Below, in pieces: positions 1 through 12,536 of a stretch of DNA of 64,000 nt (position 1 is the first letter of the stretch; each line of letters starts with the position of its first letter). This stretch comes from Adineta steineri (Eukaryota; Rotifera; Eurotatoria; Adinetida; Adinetidae): assembly GCA_905250115.1 (NCBI GenBank), contig CAJNOI010000093.1, positions 267,876-331,875 of the forward strand. The letters are read 5' to 3'. A model generated the notes under the pieces. That model did no database searches, was not told where the DNA came from, and saw nothing but the letters and a program-made list of their open reading frames with translations. The translations under genes and the position numbers were made by a program.

Positions 1-270
1 GGTGATTAGAATATCATTGAAAAGAATGTGAACGAAAAACATCTGATGATTCAAAAGAAAGAGAGAGAGAGAGAAAAAAAGGAAGAGAAAGAAAAACTAA
101 TATGACGATGAATAAGTATGTGTATATATTAATCAAAAGAAACTACTCGGTCAAACAGGAATGATAGAGAAACGTGATCGAATGTTATCTTTTGATAGTT
201 GATAGTTGGCGAAACTTGATTTATTACGAATAAAAAGAAAAAAGCAACGTTATTTTATGTAAGTGAATAA

Positions 271-603
271 ATGGGGAACGATACACGTTTTATCGAAGCT
301 GAAGATTTACCATTTCGTTTAATTGAAACTCCCGTTGGATCAGCTCCTCCACCACCTTCTCCACCTACTCGTAAACATCATACACATTATAAACGTCATG
401 CTCCACCGCCTCCACCACGGATTGATGGATATGATGCACCTCCATCACTACTTCCTCCTCCAATAGTACCAAAACGTTTTGATCAACCATCACCACGTAC
501 TATTCCTCAACGAACTGATTATTCACAATTTAATTCAAAGAAAATACATTATCATTCAAGAAAAATTCCAAAATCAAAATTAGCATGCTGTGTTCTATCG
601 TAA
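271..603 (+). CDS. Small proline-rich protein with C-terminal CAAX prenylation box
   Basis: A 110-residue single-exon reading frame. The middle is rich in proline runs (PPPPSPP, PPPPP), followed by a basic stretch (HSRKIPKSK) and the last four residues CVLS. CVLS is a classical CAAX box, the same four residues that end human H-Ras, and serine as the last residue predicts farnesylation. With the basic patch and a neighbouring cysteine (CCVLS) that could be palmitoylated, this would anchor the protein to the inner membrane face. The poly-proline segments look like ligands for SH3, WW or EVH1 domains, so an adaptor role is possible. No enzymatic domain is visible. The start ATG at 271 is the first in frame after an AT-rich leader. 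I do not recognise a named family. Confidence 0.6.
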   Translation: MGNDTRFIEAEDLPFRLIETPVGSAPPPPSPPTRKHHTHYKRHAPPPPPRIDGYDAPPSLLPPPIVPKRFDQPSPRTIPQRTDYSQFNSKKIHYHSRKIPKSKLACCVLS

Positions 604-1790
604 AGAATTTTTTATATTTTATTTAATCCATTTTTATGTACAACATATTTTCATTTGTTTTTATTAAAGATAATCTATGATATTGAATTATAATTATTTA
701 AATACTCATTTTATTTCAAAATAAAAAATCTAAACAATCATTCATAGGTAGTTCTTTTGATTGTTGACTGAATTTAGTTTCAAGTTTGTTTGTCACATCT
801 GATTCAATATAACATACGTCACTATTCTATAATACTTTCATAAAATCAATTTCTTTCGTTCGTGAGTCAATACAATTATTTGCATTCAATTTTATACTTA
901 GTTTAGATTTTTCATATATTTATAACAAATGAAAATTTCAATACACAACAAAACAAGAAATACAACAAAATAAGAAATACAACAATTATTTATTTTTTCC
1001 ATTTGGAATTTTTTCATCTTCATAAGTCCATCCTGCAGTAGTATATCCACATATAGAACCTGATATACTACCAGCACAACCACTACTAACAATTCCTATT
1101 GTTGTACTAACAATTGTAGCTCCAATTGCACCTCCTGCCAATCCACCTACTGCAGCTCCAGTAATACCACCCGCTAATTGACCTGTAGCCTTATTTTTAT
1201 CAGTGATATATTTGGCTGCTAAACCAAATAAACCACCAGTAAAAGCACCTATCACAAGCGCATTTGGTAAAGGATTCAAAGCCATATGGTTTAATTTATC
1301 TAATAAAATAATAAAATATTATTTAATAGGAAATAACGAACTCAGAAAATATTTAATTCTTATTACAATCAGTTGTATTCCTATCTTTCATTAAGAAATA
1401 ATGTTAAACTTACCTAATTTCTTCGTGGAAAATGAGAAATTGTTTGTCGATATATTATTAAAAGATAGCAAAGAAGGAAAATGTATATCTATATATATAT
1501 ATATGATACAGCCCAAATTAAAATTTCGATTCTGACTAGGCCAAATTGAAATTTTAATTCTGACTAGTCCAAAATAAAATTTTAATTTGGACTAGGCAAA
1601 TTTCAAATAACGAAATATAATGTATCCTATGTTTGAATTTAATTTATCTAGAATTTAATTACCAACCCAATACTTATTGATGAGAGAAATAATTTTTTTC
1701 TAACTGAACAAAACTAATAAATGCATTTTTCCATATCTCTATTATCTTCTATATTCTATAATCAGTATACATTGTTTTTTTCTAATCGAA
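604..1790. repeat. Duplicated block, copy A (partner at 16140-17460)
   Basis: From just after the stop codon of the preceding gene to about 1790 the sequence aligns by eye, with small indels, to 16140-17460 in the same orientation. The shared material includes the 3' flank, the glycine-zipper coding region, a 5' leader with a GT-AG intron, and a TA-rich tract near 1488-1505. The encoded proteins are 82/99 identical, so the duplication is not recent. Confidence 0.8.
986..1285 (-). CDS. Glycine-zipper membrane protein, copy A
   Basis: A 99-residue protein made almost entirely of glycine-zipper repeats (GGLFGLAAK, GAAVGGLAGGAIGA), with two or three helices able to pack in a membrane and a polar tail (WTYEDEKIPNGKNK). 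Such repeats occur in bacterial 17-kDa/Omp-type zipper proteins and in various eukaryotic membrane peptides; no specific function can be assigned. Upstream on the same strand, GTAAGT at about 1413 and an AG at 1300 bound a likely 5' UTR intron of 114 nt that ends 14 nt before the ATG; the same arrangement is kept in copy B. It is one of four related sequences in the first 17 kb, two of them broken. Confidence 0.7.
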   Translation of the reverse strand: MALNPLPNALVIGAFTGGLFGLAAKYITDKNKATGQLAGGITGAAVGGLAGGAIGATIVSTTIGIVSSGCAGSISGSICGYTTAGWTYEDEKIPNGKNK

Positions 1791-3500
1791 TAACTACCTC
1801 CTTTGGTTTAATCCCATTATTATCATTATCTTTGATAAAATAGTTTGATTTTTTTAGTGTGAACATATTCTTAAAATACATAGAAGAAGAACGAGAGAAA
1901 CACGTGACAATATATTTTGTCGTATGAATTATGTATTTTTTTCATTTTATTCTTCTTATTTTGAAATCAATGTCTAATTTCATTGCAAGGACTTTTCATA
2001 TACATAATATTATAGAATTTTACATTGGAAAAATCTCCAATTGATGCTAACGATGGTTCATTCTCAAAAGAGTTATAATTTTTATTATATAAATAAACTA
2101 AGGAACAGCAAAGAAAAATACGTACTAGACTTCTATTAGCTATTTAGTCTTCAGCACTATTTAAGATATTTTTTTAACTATTTAAAGGCTTCTCAAATAC
2201 TTATTTACTATTACTTTATTTTCTCCATGAGTTATTTAATCTACAGCACTATTTAACTATATGCAGCATTATTTAATATATTTTTTATTAACTATTTAAA
2301 GGCTTCTCAAATACTTATTTACTATTACTTTATTTTCTCCATAAGCTATTTAATCTACAGCACTATTTAAAATACTTGCGTGACTATTTAAATCTTTGTT
2401 AGCTATTTGATCTTCGCATTATCTTCCGACGCATAGCTATTCAAAGCGCCAGCACTAATCAAACTTGTATTACGCTATTTAAAAGATGTTCATAGCTATT
2501 TCAATCGTTGTTGATTTTAAACAAAAATCCAAAATACATATTTCTTTCTAATTTAATATAGTATATTACTATTGCTTGCCTCAAATGGATCATTGTCAAA
2601 ACAGATACTTTTTAATATATCATTTTTTTTATAAACATCCCATCGCTAGTTACACAAGTAACGCTTGTCCAAGGACTCGCTTAGCTCTTTTTCATAGAAA
2701 TGCATCGTCTTCACATTTACTGGAAAAAAAATTGGAAACCATGTGTTTCTTTGCTGTTCCCTACTTAGTGGTAAACGCCGATCAAGACATACAGGAGCTG
2801 CCAGTACCAGCGGCTTGTCGAACTAGCTTTTAATGAATAAGTGAAATGCTAGTAGACTTATACGCAAGAAAGTTAACAGTTTATAATCGTCACACTCTGC
2901 ACTACAAGCAGGGGAAAATTTGAATACACATAAAAATGTATTACCCAAAAGCTCGGTTTCAATCAGTCCATGTGACTTCTCCCAATTCACCGCTTCGCGT
3001 CCCCTTTAGTAGTCTGAGCAAATGAGGCGTATATTTGAAGTCTCCGCATCGAAATACCTCAAAAAATGTCTTTTTCTGAAAATCAGTCTTCGATGTTTTT
3101 TTGATCCCTTTCTCTGATCACCAAACAGACGTCAGATTCGAAGTCCCCATGACGAAATACCTCAACAAATGTCTTAACAGTTTAGTCAAAATCAACATAT
3201 ATTCTTGTGTACAATCATTTAATGAAAATTCAGAAGTTCTATCAACTTTAGTAAATTTTATTTCTGACAGATGTAACATTTATCATGTCCATTTTCTCTA
3301 ACTTGAAATTTTTATTGAAGTCAATGCAAATTGATTTTGTTTTCTTCAGATTTACACTCTACTTTCCAGGGCAAAGACAACGGCGCTGTAAACGACCTTA
3401 AATGGTGAAAAAACAGTAAAATACGACGACGAAACAGTTCCAAAACATCGCCTGAATACCACAGAACGGGCCGTTTCCGTGTTGGATTGCTCGACCTGGG
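1791..3500. other. Intergenic stretch with motif array and no clear gene
   Basis: Apart from the CTATTTAA array (separate entry) this holds no convincing gene. A GC-richer part at about 2560-3450 contains an 85-codon open frame at 2576-2833 with no recognisable domain, and a short imperfect duplication (about 30 bp near 3047 and again near 3150, both containing gaaatacctca). Confidence 0.5.
2139..2510. repeat. CTATTTAA motif array with a 114-bp tandem duplication
   Basis: About fourteen copies of an octamer close to CTATTTAA, usually preceded by A or G, lie within about 370 bp at irregular spacing. Part of the array is a tandem duplication: a segment beginning aactatttaaaggcttctc at 2176 recurs at 2290, a period of 114 bp. 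No protein is encoded. Individual copies are degenerate toward the right-hand end. Confidence 0.75.
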
Positions 3501-3764
3501 ATGTCGGCAATAATTGGGTGCAATTGTTGGCGGTGCTATTAGCGAACTAACAAAAACAAAAGACGAAAGTAAGAAAAAACGACAATTAGTGGGGCGTTTT
3601 TCGGAGTGATTGTCGGTGCCACGGTAGGTGAATTGAGTGGGCTGGCAATGAAGCGAAATGCAATTAGTGCTATTAGCGGGCTAGCCTCAGGTGCAGTGGC
3701 TGGGGCTAGCTTCGGTCATTCGGCAGCGGGTGTAATATATGATGGTACTAAAGATGATGATTAA
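3501..3764 (+). pseudogene. Broken glycine-zipper gene (relative of copies A and B)
   Basis: Plus-strand sequence encodes glycine-zipper segments (GAIVGGAI, then GVIVGATVGELSGLA and SGLASGAVAGASFG) ending YDGTKDDD and TAA at 3762-3764. The segments lie in different frames: the region opens with MSAIIG at 3501, shifts frame before GAIVGGAI, and shifts again near 3590, so at least two indels separate them. The size (about 88 codons) and composition match the intact 99-residue genes. About 33 bp upstream (gtttccg...ggattg.tcgacctg) matches the same region upstream of the other broken copy at 5058, so the two share an ancestor including the leader. Confidence 0.6.
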
Positions 3765-4381
3765 ACTAATATACGTGTTGTTTATATGTTTTTGTTTTTG
3801 TGTTCATATTGATCATTTCCTTATAACTAACCTAGATGTTTTTTACTATCTTTGATTGTTCTCATACATGTTTAATATAACTGTTGATATAATGAATCTG
3901 AAATAACTTCTTTTATATATATTCATATCTATCATGATCATTTTTTTAATGAGAGTCGAGAATATGCTTTCATCATTTATCATTGAAAATAATAAATAAA
4001 ATTATATGTGTATATATGTTTTTATATTCAAGTTCATTATTTTTGATGTATATGTTTTTATTTTCAAACTATGTTCTCTCTTTGACTATTCTTATCTATC
4101 AGAAAAGTACCTACACACATCTTCACTTCTACTAACTGTTTATATGTTGATAAATCAAATGTATTATGTTTGTAAATATCTAAGGTGATTATTGTCCCTC
4201 TTTTTCTTTAATTTGTGAACCCTTCTTAGTATAATAAATTGAATACAAAAAAAAAGAAAATAACAAATGAAATAATTAAAATTTTTTTTGTCTTTGTCGT
4301 ATTATCTAACTCTTTAAAATATTCTTTCTTTTTTGTTTGAATAAATGTATTCCTTTTTTATGTGTAACATTAGGGGGTTTA

Positions 4382-4490
4382 GGACAGTTGCTCGCAGGAC
4401 AGTTGCTCGTGGGACAGTTACGCGCGGACATTTGCTCACTAGGACATTTGCTCGTGTGGACACATGCTCGTCAGACACTTGCTCGCCAGG
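4382..4490. repeat. Minisatellite of 15-16 bp, about seven units
   Basis: Tandem degenerate units of the form GGACAGTTGCTCGYR run from 4382 to about 4490. They diverge toward the right end, where the sequence passes into the G-rich/C-rich switch at 4488. Neighbouring 3765-4380 is plain AT-rich sequence with no gene. Confidence 0.8.
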
Positions 4491-4645
4491 GTGTGGATGT
4501 TAAACCAATAGAATATCCGCACCCTCACCTATACTGACACCGACACCGGTAACCACACTCACACTGACACCCACGTCCATATCCACACCTACACCCTCAT
4601 CCACACTAACATCCACACCCACACTGACACCCACACCCTCAACTG
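4488..4645. repeat. C/A-rich degenerate repeat (CCACAC/TGACAC units) with inverted start
   Basis: Starts with an imperfect inverted repeat (agggtgtggat / atccgcaccct, one mismatch, 16-nt spacer) and continues as a C/A-rich string of units such as CACCCACACTGACA. Similar G-rich to C-rich switches occur near 62937 and 63066. From 4650 to 5057 no gene is visible. Confidence 0.65.
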
Positions 4646-5057
4646 GTATTCAAGGTGATGGTCAAGGTGTTAGGTGTTATGGCTGGTGAGGTTTGGGGTT
4701 TGGTTGGTGGGAATAGTAAACATTATTATTTTACTATTATTATTTTCGTCTGACGATGATTCTACAAAAAGAATCGAAAATTCATGAATAAACCAAAATT
4801 ATCAACATTTCCATTCTCGTTTCAACTGCATCTCTCAAGTTATTATATTTACAACATTAGCTCAATTTATTCCATTTATTTCTGGACGAAACCAGCAGGG
4901 GAATATCAGAAGTTCTACGCAGAAATCCTGTGACTATATCTTACGGCTGTTTCCGGGCCGGATTGTTCGACCTGCGATTAAACGAATATATCCAGAGTAT
5001 TTCAAAATTTCAAGATTGCATCACGTATCATTTATAAAAGGTCATTTTTTCCGTTAA

Positions 5058-5348
5058 ATGGGATCGGATCCAATTCACCATGGTGCAATGATAGGCAGTA
5101 CTGTTGGCCTAATTGTTGGTTGTTATTTTGGAGGCACCACACATGCAATTGGCAATAAAGAAAGATGACCACTCTATGGTGGTATTTTAGATGGTTTGTT
5201 CGGTGTGTTACCTGGTGGTTTTGACGTATACTTAATTTATCGAAATAAATTTGGAATAATTGGAGACAGCCTTGATGGTTTTATTGCCGGAGTTAGCACT
5301 GATTATACTACTACTGCTGGTGTCTACGATGGTATAAAAAATAAATAG
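5058..5348 (+). pseudogene. Glycine-zipper gene interrupted by one in-frame stop
   Basis: ATG at 5058 opens a frame of 96 codons, close to the 99 of the intact relatives, broken only by TGA at 5166-5168 (codon 37). The first part reads HHGAMIGSTVGLIVGCYFGG and the second includes YGGILDGLFGVLPGG and ends VYDGIKNK. It ends in the same YDG-lysine style as the broken copy at 3501. The stop could be a disabling mutation; stop read-through is possible but unsupported. It shares a leader motif with the 3501 copy. Confidence 0.6.
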
Positions 5349-5828
5349 ACTAAATTTTTTTTCTCTGTTTTACAAATGTAAATTTTCCAATTAGTCTTTC
5401 TCTTTTCTCTCAATAAAAGATGTTGAATTGATAACTAATTGTTTTCAGTCTCATTACTTATTATTTTCTACACTAGCACGTGTAACTCTTTATTTCCAAT
5501 TGAACAAGAACAAAAAACAATATATATATATATATCTATCTGTATAATAAAACTGAGATTTTTCATGAATTAAAAATTAATAACATACAAAATATATATG
5601 ATAATTTTCATGTCGAATTTTGCGCGTATAAAACTGCTGAGAAATATATAATCACATTTTTTTCCATTTTAGATAGATTCATTTATTTTTTTCTGAATAT
5701 TATTTATTTGAAATATAATATGTAATAAAGAGATAAAACTTTAATGTACATGAAAAAATTCAGTATTATAATGTTTAAGAAATAGACAGTAGAAAATATT
5801 TCAATAGTCTATATTAAAAACTTTAGAA
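5349..5828. other. AT-rich spacer
   Basis: 3' flank between the broken glycine-zipper gene and the end of the FG-GAP gene. It contains a short TA microsatellite near 5521-5536 and no coding potential that I can see. Confidence 0.6.
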
Positions 5829-8800
5829 TTAACAAGTTTTCATGAGAATATCAATATTGCCATAACCATCATTAGTAACAACAATATCAGTCAAATTATC
5901 TTTGTTTATATCACCAGCAACGAGTGCATAGGGACGTGAACCAAAACCAGTAAGAAATATCATTTGTGTTGCAAAACTTCCGTTACTATAACCGAAAAAA
6001 ACACCTACACTATTCGCTCCATAATTAGTCACAGCAATATCTAGAAGAGTATCATTATTAAAATCTACTAGAACAACTGATTGTGGTTGAGAACTAAGAT
6101 CAGTAAAATACGTCATTTGATTCGAATACGTATCAGTACCATTACTAAGAAAGACGCCAACATTATTAGTACCTGAATTCGTAACGATAATATCGGGTCG
6201 ATTGTCATTGTTAAGATCACTAACGGTTACCGAGGAAGGATGAGATCCATTACCAGTTGAAAATACTCTCTGATCAACGAAAGTACCATAACCAGAACCA
6301 AATAGTATCATAACATTATCTGTTCCATTGTTAGCGATTACAATATCCAATAGAGTATCATTATTGAAGTCTGCAGTAGCAATAGATATTGGTTGAGAAG
6401 ATAAACCAGTCGAATACGATGCTGCATTCAAGAAGGTTTTCTTGGCATATCCAAGAAAAATATCTACACTATCCGTAGCTGAATTAGGGACAACAATATC
6501 GAGAAGACCATCATTATTAAAATCAACAGTAGCGATACTATTTGGTTGAGACTTATCACCAGTAGAATAAGTCAGTTGGCTGAAAAACGTACCGTTGAAG
6601 CATCCAAGAAGAATGCCAAAGTTATTATTTCCAAAGCTTGCAAGGCCAATATCTAATTGATTGTCATTGTTAAAATCACCAATAGCGAGGGAAGAAGGTG
6701 TGGAATCAGTACCAGTTGGAAAAAGCATTTGCTGAGAAAATGAACCGTTATTATTTCCAAAAAATACACCGACATTGTCGGTACCAAAATTAGCAACGAC
6801 GATGTCTAATCGAGCATCATTGTTAAAATCTCCAATGGAAACCCATTCTGGAAGTGAGCGTTGGCCAGTTGAATAGAAAACTGGTTCGGAGAAAGTGCTA
6901 TTACCATATCCAATAAATATACAAATATTCGACGATCCATAATTTGCTACAACAATATCTAGCAGACTGTTGTTATCAAAATCAGCAATGGCAACTGACA
7001 ATGGCCATGAATTATAGCCAGTTGAATAGGTAATCATATTTGAAAACGTACCATCCCCATTCCCATAGAAAATACATATATAATTATAAAATGCATTAGC
7101 AACAACGATATCTACTCGACTATCATTATTAAGATCACCAGTTGCCATCAAATTAGGTCCAGAATAAGTACCAGTTGAATAAGTTGTTTGATTGGAAAAC
7201 GTACCGTTACCTAATCCAAGAAAAATACCTATACTACTATACCAATAATAGCTGACAACGATATCTAAATGATTGTCTTTATTAAAATCAGCAACGCTAA
7301 CACCCCATGGATACCAATTACTACCAGTAAAATATATTGTTGGACTTAAAAATGTACCATTACCTACTCCTAAGAATACACCTAAACTATCACTACCTGA
7401 ATAGACGATGATAAAATCAGCCCATCCATCGTTATTAAAATCACCTGTCGATACGGACCAAGGAGTAGAGTCAATACCAGTATCATATGATATTTGCTTA
7501 CGAAAAGTTCCACTATTATATTGTAAAAGTACAAAAGTACTATCTGTACCAGTACTAGCAACGGCAATATCTAATTGTTTATCATTATTAAAATCACCAA
7601 CAGCGACCGATTGTGGAATAGAACCAATTCCAGTTGAATATGTTTGTGGTGTCTCAAAACTACCATTACCATAGCCGAAAAAAATACCTATATTTTCAGC
7701 ATATGAATTAGAAACAATAATATCTAATATACTATCATTATTAAAATCACCAACACCAGTCGATGTTGGAACAGATAAACTACCAGTTGAAATTTTCATT
7801 TGCATTGGAAAACTTCCATTTTTATATCCTAAAAGTATTTCTACACTGTCTGATCCATAATTTGCAAGTACAATATCTAATTGAGCATCATTATTGAAAT
7901 CACCAAGAGAAATAGCTCGTGGATGTGGAGATGTTCCTGTAGAATATGTATTTTCACGTACACCATTTGTATAAATAGAACCTAACATAATTCCTATCAT
8001 ATCATTATTTGAATTGGTAACAACAATATCTAATACACTATCGTTGTTGAAATCACAGATAGCAACTGATTTTAAACAAGAATTATCAATAGTTGAATAG
8101 CTTTGTTCATTGGCAAAACTTCCATTTCCAAATCCCATTAAAAGAATTACTTTACCAGCATCACAATCACTAATAATGATATCCAAATATTTGTCATTGT
8201 TCATGTCTGCAATGGCACATGAAAATGGTGCAGTATTACTACCCGTTGAAAAAGCATCTTGTCGAGAGAACGTACCGTCACCATAGCCCAGAAAAATAAG
8301 AGCTGCACGATTGTCATATAAGAGAACAACTATATCTAGTCGATTATCTCCATTTAAATCACCAACAGCAGCATAATAGGGTGCTGAGCCCTTTTCAGCA
8401 CTATATGTAGTTTGATAAGAGAAAGTAGCATTGTGATATCCAATGAAAATACCAATATTATTATTCCATTGGTTAACGACCATGATATCTGGTTGACTGT
8501 CATTGTTAAAATCAGCGACACCAATAAAACGTGGTCCAGAATTCGAACCAGTCGAATAGGTTATTTGATTAGAAAAACTACCATCCCCATAGTTTAAGAA
8601 AATACCTACATTGTTATTTTGATAATTGGCGACAGCGATATCAGATCGATTGTCATTGTTAAAATCACCGATGGCAACATCATATGGTTGCGAATTACTA
8701 CCAGTTGAATAAGTAATCTGAGGTTTAAAAGTACCGTTTCCATATCCAAAAAATATACCAATATTACCTGTCCAAGAGTTAGTGACAACGATATCTAACT

Positions 8801-11800
8801 GATTGTCATTGTTGAAATCGCCAGTTTTGATTGATAGTGGTGAAGAAAAAGTTCCAGTAGAATAGATCCATGGACTTGAAAACATACCATTTGCATATCC
8901 AAGAAAAATATTTATAGTATTACCTTGATAATTAGTGACAGCAATATCCATTTGACCATCGTCATTGAAATCTCCGACAACAACCGACTGCGGACGGGAT
9001 GAATCTCTAGTTGAATATGTGTTTTGGATTTTAAAACTGTCATTGTCATATTTGAGAAAAAGAGCTATGCTATTAGAACCATAATTGGCTATTGCAAGAT
9101 CTGATTGATTATCATTATTTAGATCACCAACAGCAACATACCATGGATAAGAATTACTGCCTGTTAAATAATTAATCTGCCCCGCGAAACTACCATTACC
9201 AAAACCGATAAATATACTGAAACTATTAGCAAAATAGTTAGCGACAACAACATCAAGTTGACCGTCATTGTTAAAATCACCATTAGCAAGAGAACTTGGT
9301 CCAAAACCATTTCCTACTGAATAAGTAAATTGACTAAAACATGTTCCATTCCCACATCCAAGAAATAGAACTATATTGTTAGCCCAATAATTGGCAACGA
9401 TAATATCTAATTGATGATCATTATTGAAATCACCAAGAGATACAGATTCAGGATATGAATAACTGCCAGTTGAATACACAATGTAATTTAGAAAAGTACC
9501 ATCACCAGGGCCAAGATAAATACCAACAGTACTAGACAAGTAATTAACGACAACAATATCTTGTTGTTTATCATTATTCAAATCACCAATGGCGAGGAAA
9601 CGTGGACCCGAATAAGAGCCAGTGAAATAAGTCGCGACACTTAAAAACGTACCATTTCCACATCCAAGAAATATTCCAATATTATTAGTCCAATAATTGA
9701 CAACAGCAATATCCAATTGATTGTCATTGTTCAAATCAGATGTAGCAACACTAAATGGATTTGAATAGATGCCAGTTGAATAGATAACTTGATTTGCAAA
9801 AGAACCATCACCATATCCGAAAAAAATTCCTATATTGTTAGTAAAATAATTAACGACAACAATATCTTGTCGATGATCACTGTTAAAATCACCTGTAGCA
9901 ATACCAGACGGTCCTGAACCACTTCCAGTTGAATAAATAGTCTGTCGTGAAAAGCTACCATCCCCATACCCAAGTAATATACCTACATTGTTAGCTCCAT
10001 AATTAGCAACAGCCATATCTACTCGACCATCATTATTGAAATCTGAAAAAACAATTGATTCTGGATTAGAATTTGCGCTAAGTGTTTGATAGATAATTTG
10101 ACTTGATAATGTAAAATTCCAATAGGTAAGAATAACATCAATATAACTATTATCATAATTAATAGCGACAATATCCATTTGTTTATCATTATTAAAGTCT
10201 CCTGTAGAAATTGAGTACGGCTTAGAGTTATAACTCATGAAAAATATCTTTCGATCTGAAAACGTTCCATTTCCATATCCTAAAAAGACGCTTACACTAG
10301 AATTACCATTGTTAGCTACAATGATATCTAGTTTCGTATCATTATTTATATCTCCGATAACGACGGAAAGTGGCAAAGAATTGTTACCAGTTGAATACTT
10401 TGTTGGTAATGCAAATGATCCATTTCCGTATCCCAATAATACGGCAACATTATTTGTACCTGAATAGACGATAACAATATCAATATGAGTGTCGCCATTC
10501 AAGTCACTACTAGCCAGTGAATATGGTTGTGAATTAGTACCAGTAGTGAAAATAATTTGTTCTGCAAATATTCCATTTCCATATCCAAGAAATATTCCCA
10601 CATTGTTAGTACCAAAATTAGCAACTGCAATATCAGATTTATTATCATTATTAAAATCAGCAATAACAAGTGCATATGGAAGAGAATCATAACCAGTGAA
10701 AAAATTATTTTGTGTTCCAAATTGCCCAGTACCATCACCAAGTAAAATACCGATACTGTTCGTGCCATCATTGACCACGGCAATATCGAAAAATGTATCA
10801 TTATTAAAATGACCAGCAGCAACCCATCGTGGTCGAGATGATTCAGTAGAAAAATTTATTTGAGCTGTAAAATTACCATTACCTATTCCAAGAAAGATAC
10901 CAATATTATTAGTATGAAAATTTGCTACAACTATATCCATTTGTTGATCATTATTAAAATCAGCAACAGTTACTGAGTATGGAGTTGATCCAACACCGGT
11001 AGAAAACATTATTGGATCTGTAAAAGTAGTATTATCACGTCGAATGAATATACCTATATTATTGGTAGCAGAATTTGCGACAACTACATCTGGAAGACCA
11101 TCGCTATTCAGATCAGCAACGACAATTGAATGCGGATGAGAATCATCGCTAATTAAATTACGAGCTTCCGATTTTAAAATATATGTACAGATTTTACCTA
11201 AATAATAGTAAATATAATTTACTTATTGTTCTTAAATTCGAATTTATTATTAGATGTGTGCTTATACAAACTGATATTGGCAAATTTTTTAATGATTCTA
11301 ACATACATGATCTTGCTTAGGATGGATGCAAGATCTTTGTATGTAACGTCCATAATTTCTATGTCTTGATTAAATTGATACAATGTATTAAGTATGTCAA
11401 ACATTTCACTAAGTCTTTCATGTAACTTAAGTTTTCTAATTTATCGAAGAGAGAAACGTAAAATGACTTATTTTATATGTGAGAGAGTCGAAAATATTCT
11501 TTAACTAGTTGTTATTAAGCACAAATTGTTAACAATAGAAGTCATCAATTCACTTCTTGTTGATTAACTAGAAACAATACATTGTCGTAAACTCATCTAA
11601 AATAGTAGTATATGATTTTGTTTTCATCAAAAAAAATTGTATTAAATGATAGAGTATCATATCAATTTGACGAATATTTAATCTTATTGATAATTTCTTT
11701 TTGCGAAATTTTTACTTCATTCAATTGTCTTAATAATTTTCAAAACATGTTTTACTTTCAAATCATTAAATAAGATTAATGACTATTTTACATATTCAAA

Positions 11801-12536
11801 ATTTTAATTAAAGTCAAATTTATATAGAATGATCTGTTGTCAATTAATCTAAAGATAACTTGATGTTTTTCTCAAGTGACAATACATATAAAAATGATTT
11901 TAATAAATTTATATTTAAGGTAGTAAGGAATTAATTGTATTCTAATTAATTATTGAATTCTCAGTTAACATATGCATATATAACTTAACTTAACTTTTTA
12001 GGAATATGTTTACTATAATGAGAAGACGTTGACTGATCGATAAAATTCTGTTTTATTTGACTTTTAAATCCTTTTCTTTATGATATTATATTAATTTAAA
12101 AGTTTCCTATAATGATAAATGTTTATTAAAATGACAATTATTTGTTCTAACAATTCGAGTAATTAATTGTATAGTTCATTTAATCTATAGATGTCTAACT
12201 TAAATAAATCATACCTGGAGGTTTTGGTGATGTAAAACAGACTATTAGAATGGCAATAGTCATCACTAAGCTTGTGAACACAGCAGATATTAAAGTTGCT
12301 TTAACTGAATTTGACATGCATGGAGGCAGTTCTTGTCTAAGAATAATAGAAATGAAGGATGATTACAATGAAATGAATTAAACATACTTAACCGTTGATG
12401 ATTCTTTCGACTTGTTGACACTATGAGTAACAGTTTCTTCATCGGTCTCAATTCGAATTGAATTTGATGTATTATTCGTTGAGCCGATAGTCGAAGACTC
12501 TTCGTGAAATAAATCTTCTATTGTGAAAATCTCCAT
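5829..12536 (-). CDS. Type II membrane protein with about 35 FG-GAP/VCBS repeats
   Basis: Three exons join in frame: 12536-12388, 12336-12215 and 11197-5829 (1,879 residues). Exon 1 encodes a polar acidic cytoplasmic tail. Exon 2 carries one hydrophobic helix (residues about 61-84). The rest is about 35 tandem repeats of roughly 50 residues, each with a calcium-loop signature DxNxDxxxD (for example DFNNDNQLDIVV) followed by an NNxGIFLGxGNGxF turn and a YSTGxxSxP link. This is the FG-GAP/VCBS fold seen in integrin alpha propellers and bacterial surface proteins. Many NxS/T sites fit an extracellular location. Intron 1 is 51 nt with GTATGT; intron 2 is 1,017 nt. The repeats are similar enough to suggest internal expansion. 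Ligand unknown; adhesion or lectin-like binding is a guess. Exon joins rest on frame continuity. Confidence 0.85.

Noticed and set aside
2576-2833. 85-codon open frame in a GC-richer patch
   Set aside because: No domain, no splice context and no relative in the window; composition alone is not enough.
11219-11404. 61-codon minus-strand frame
   Set aside because: Lies inside intron 2 of the FG-GAP gene, whose flanking exons join in frame without it.
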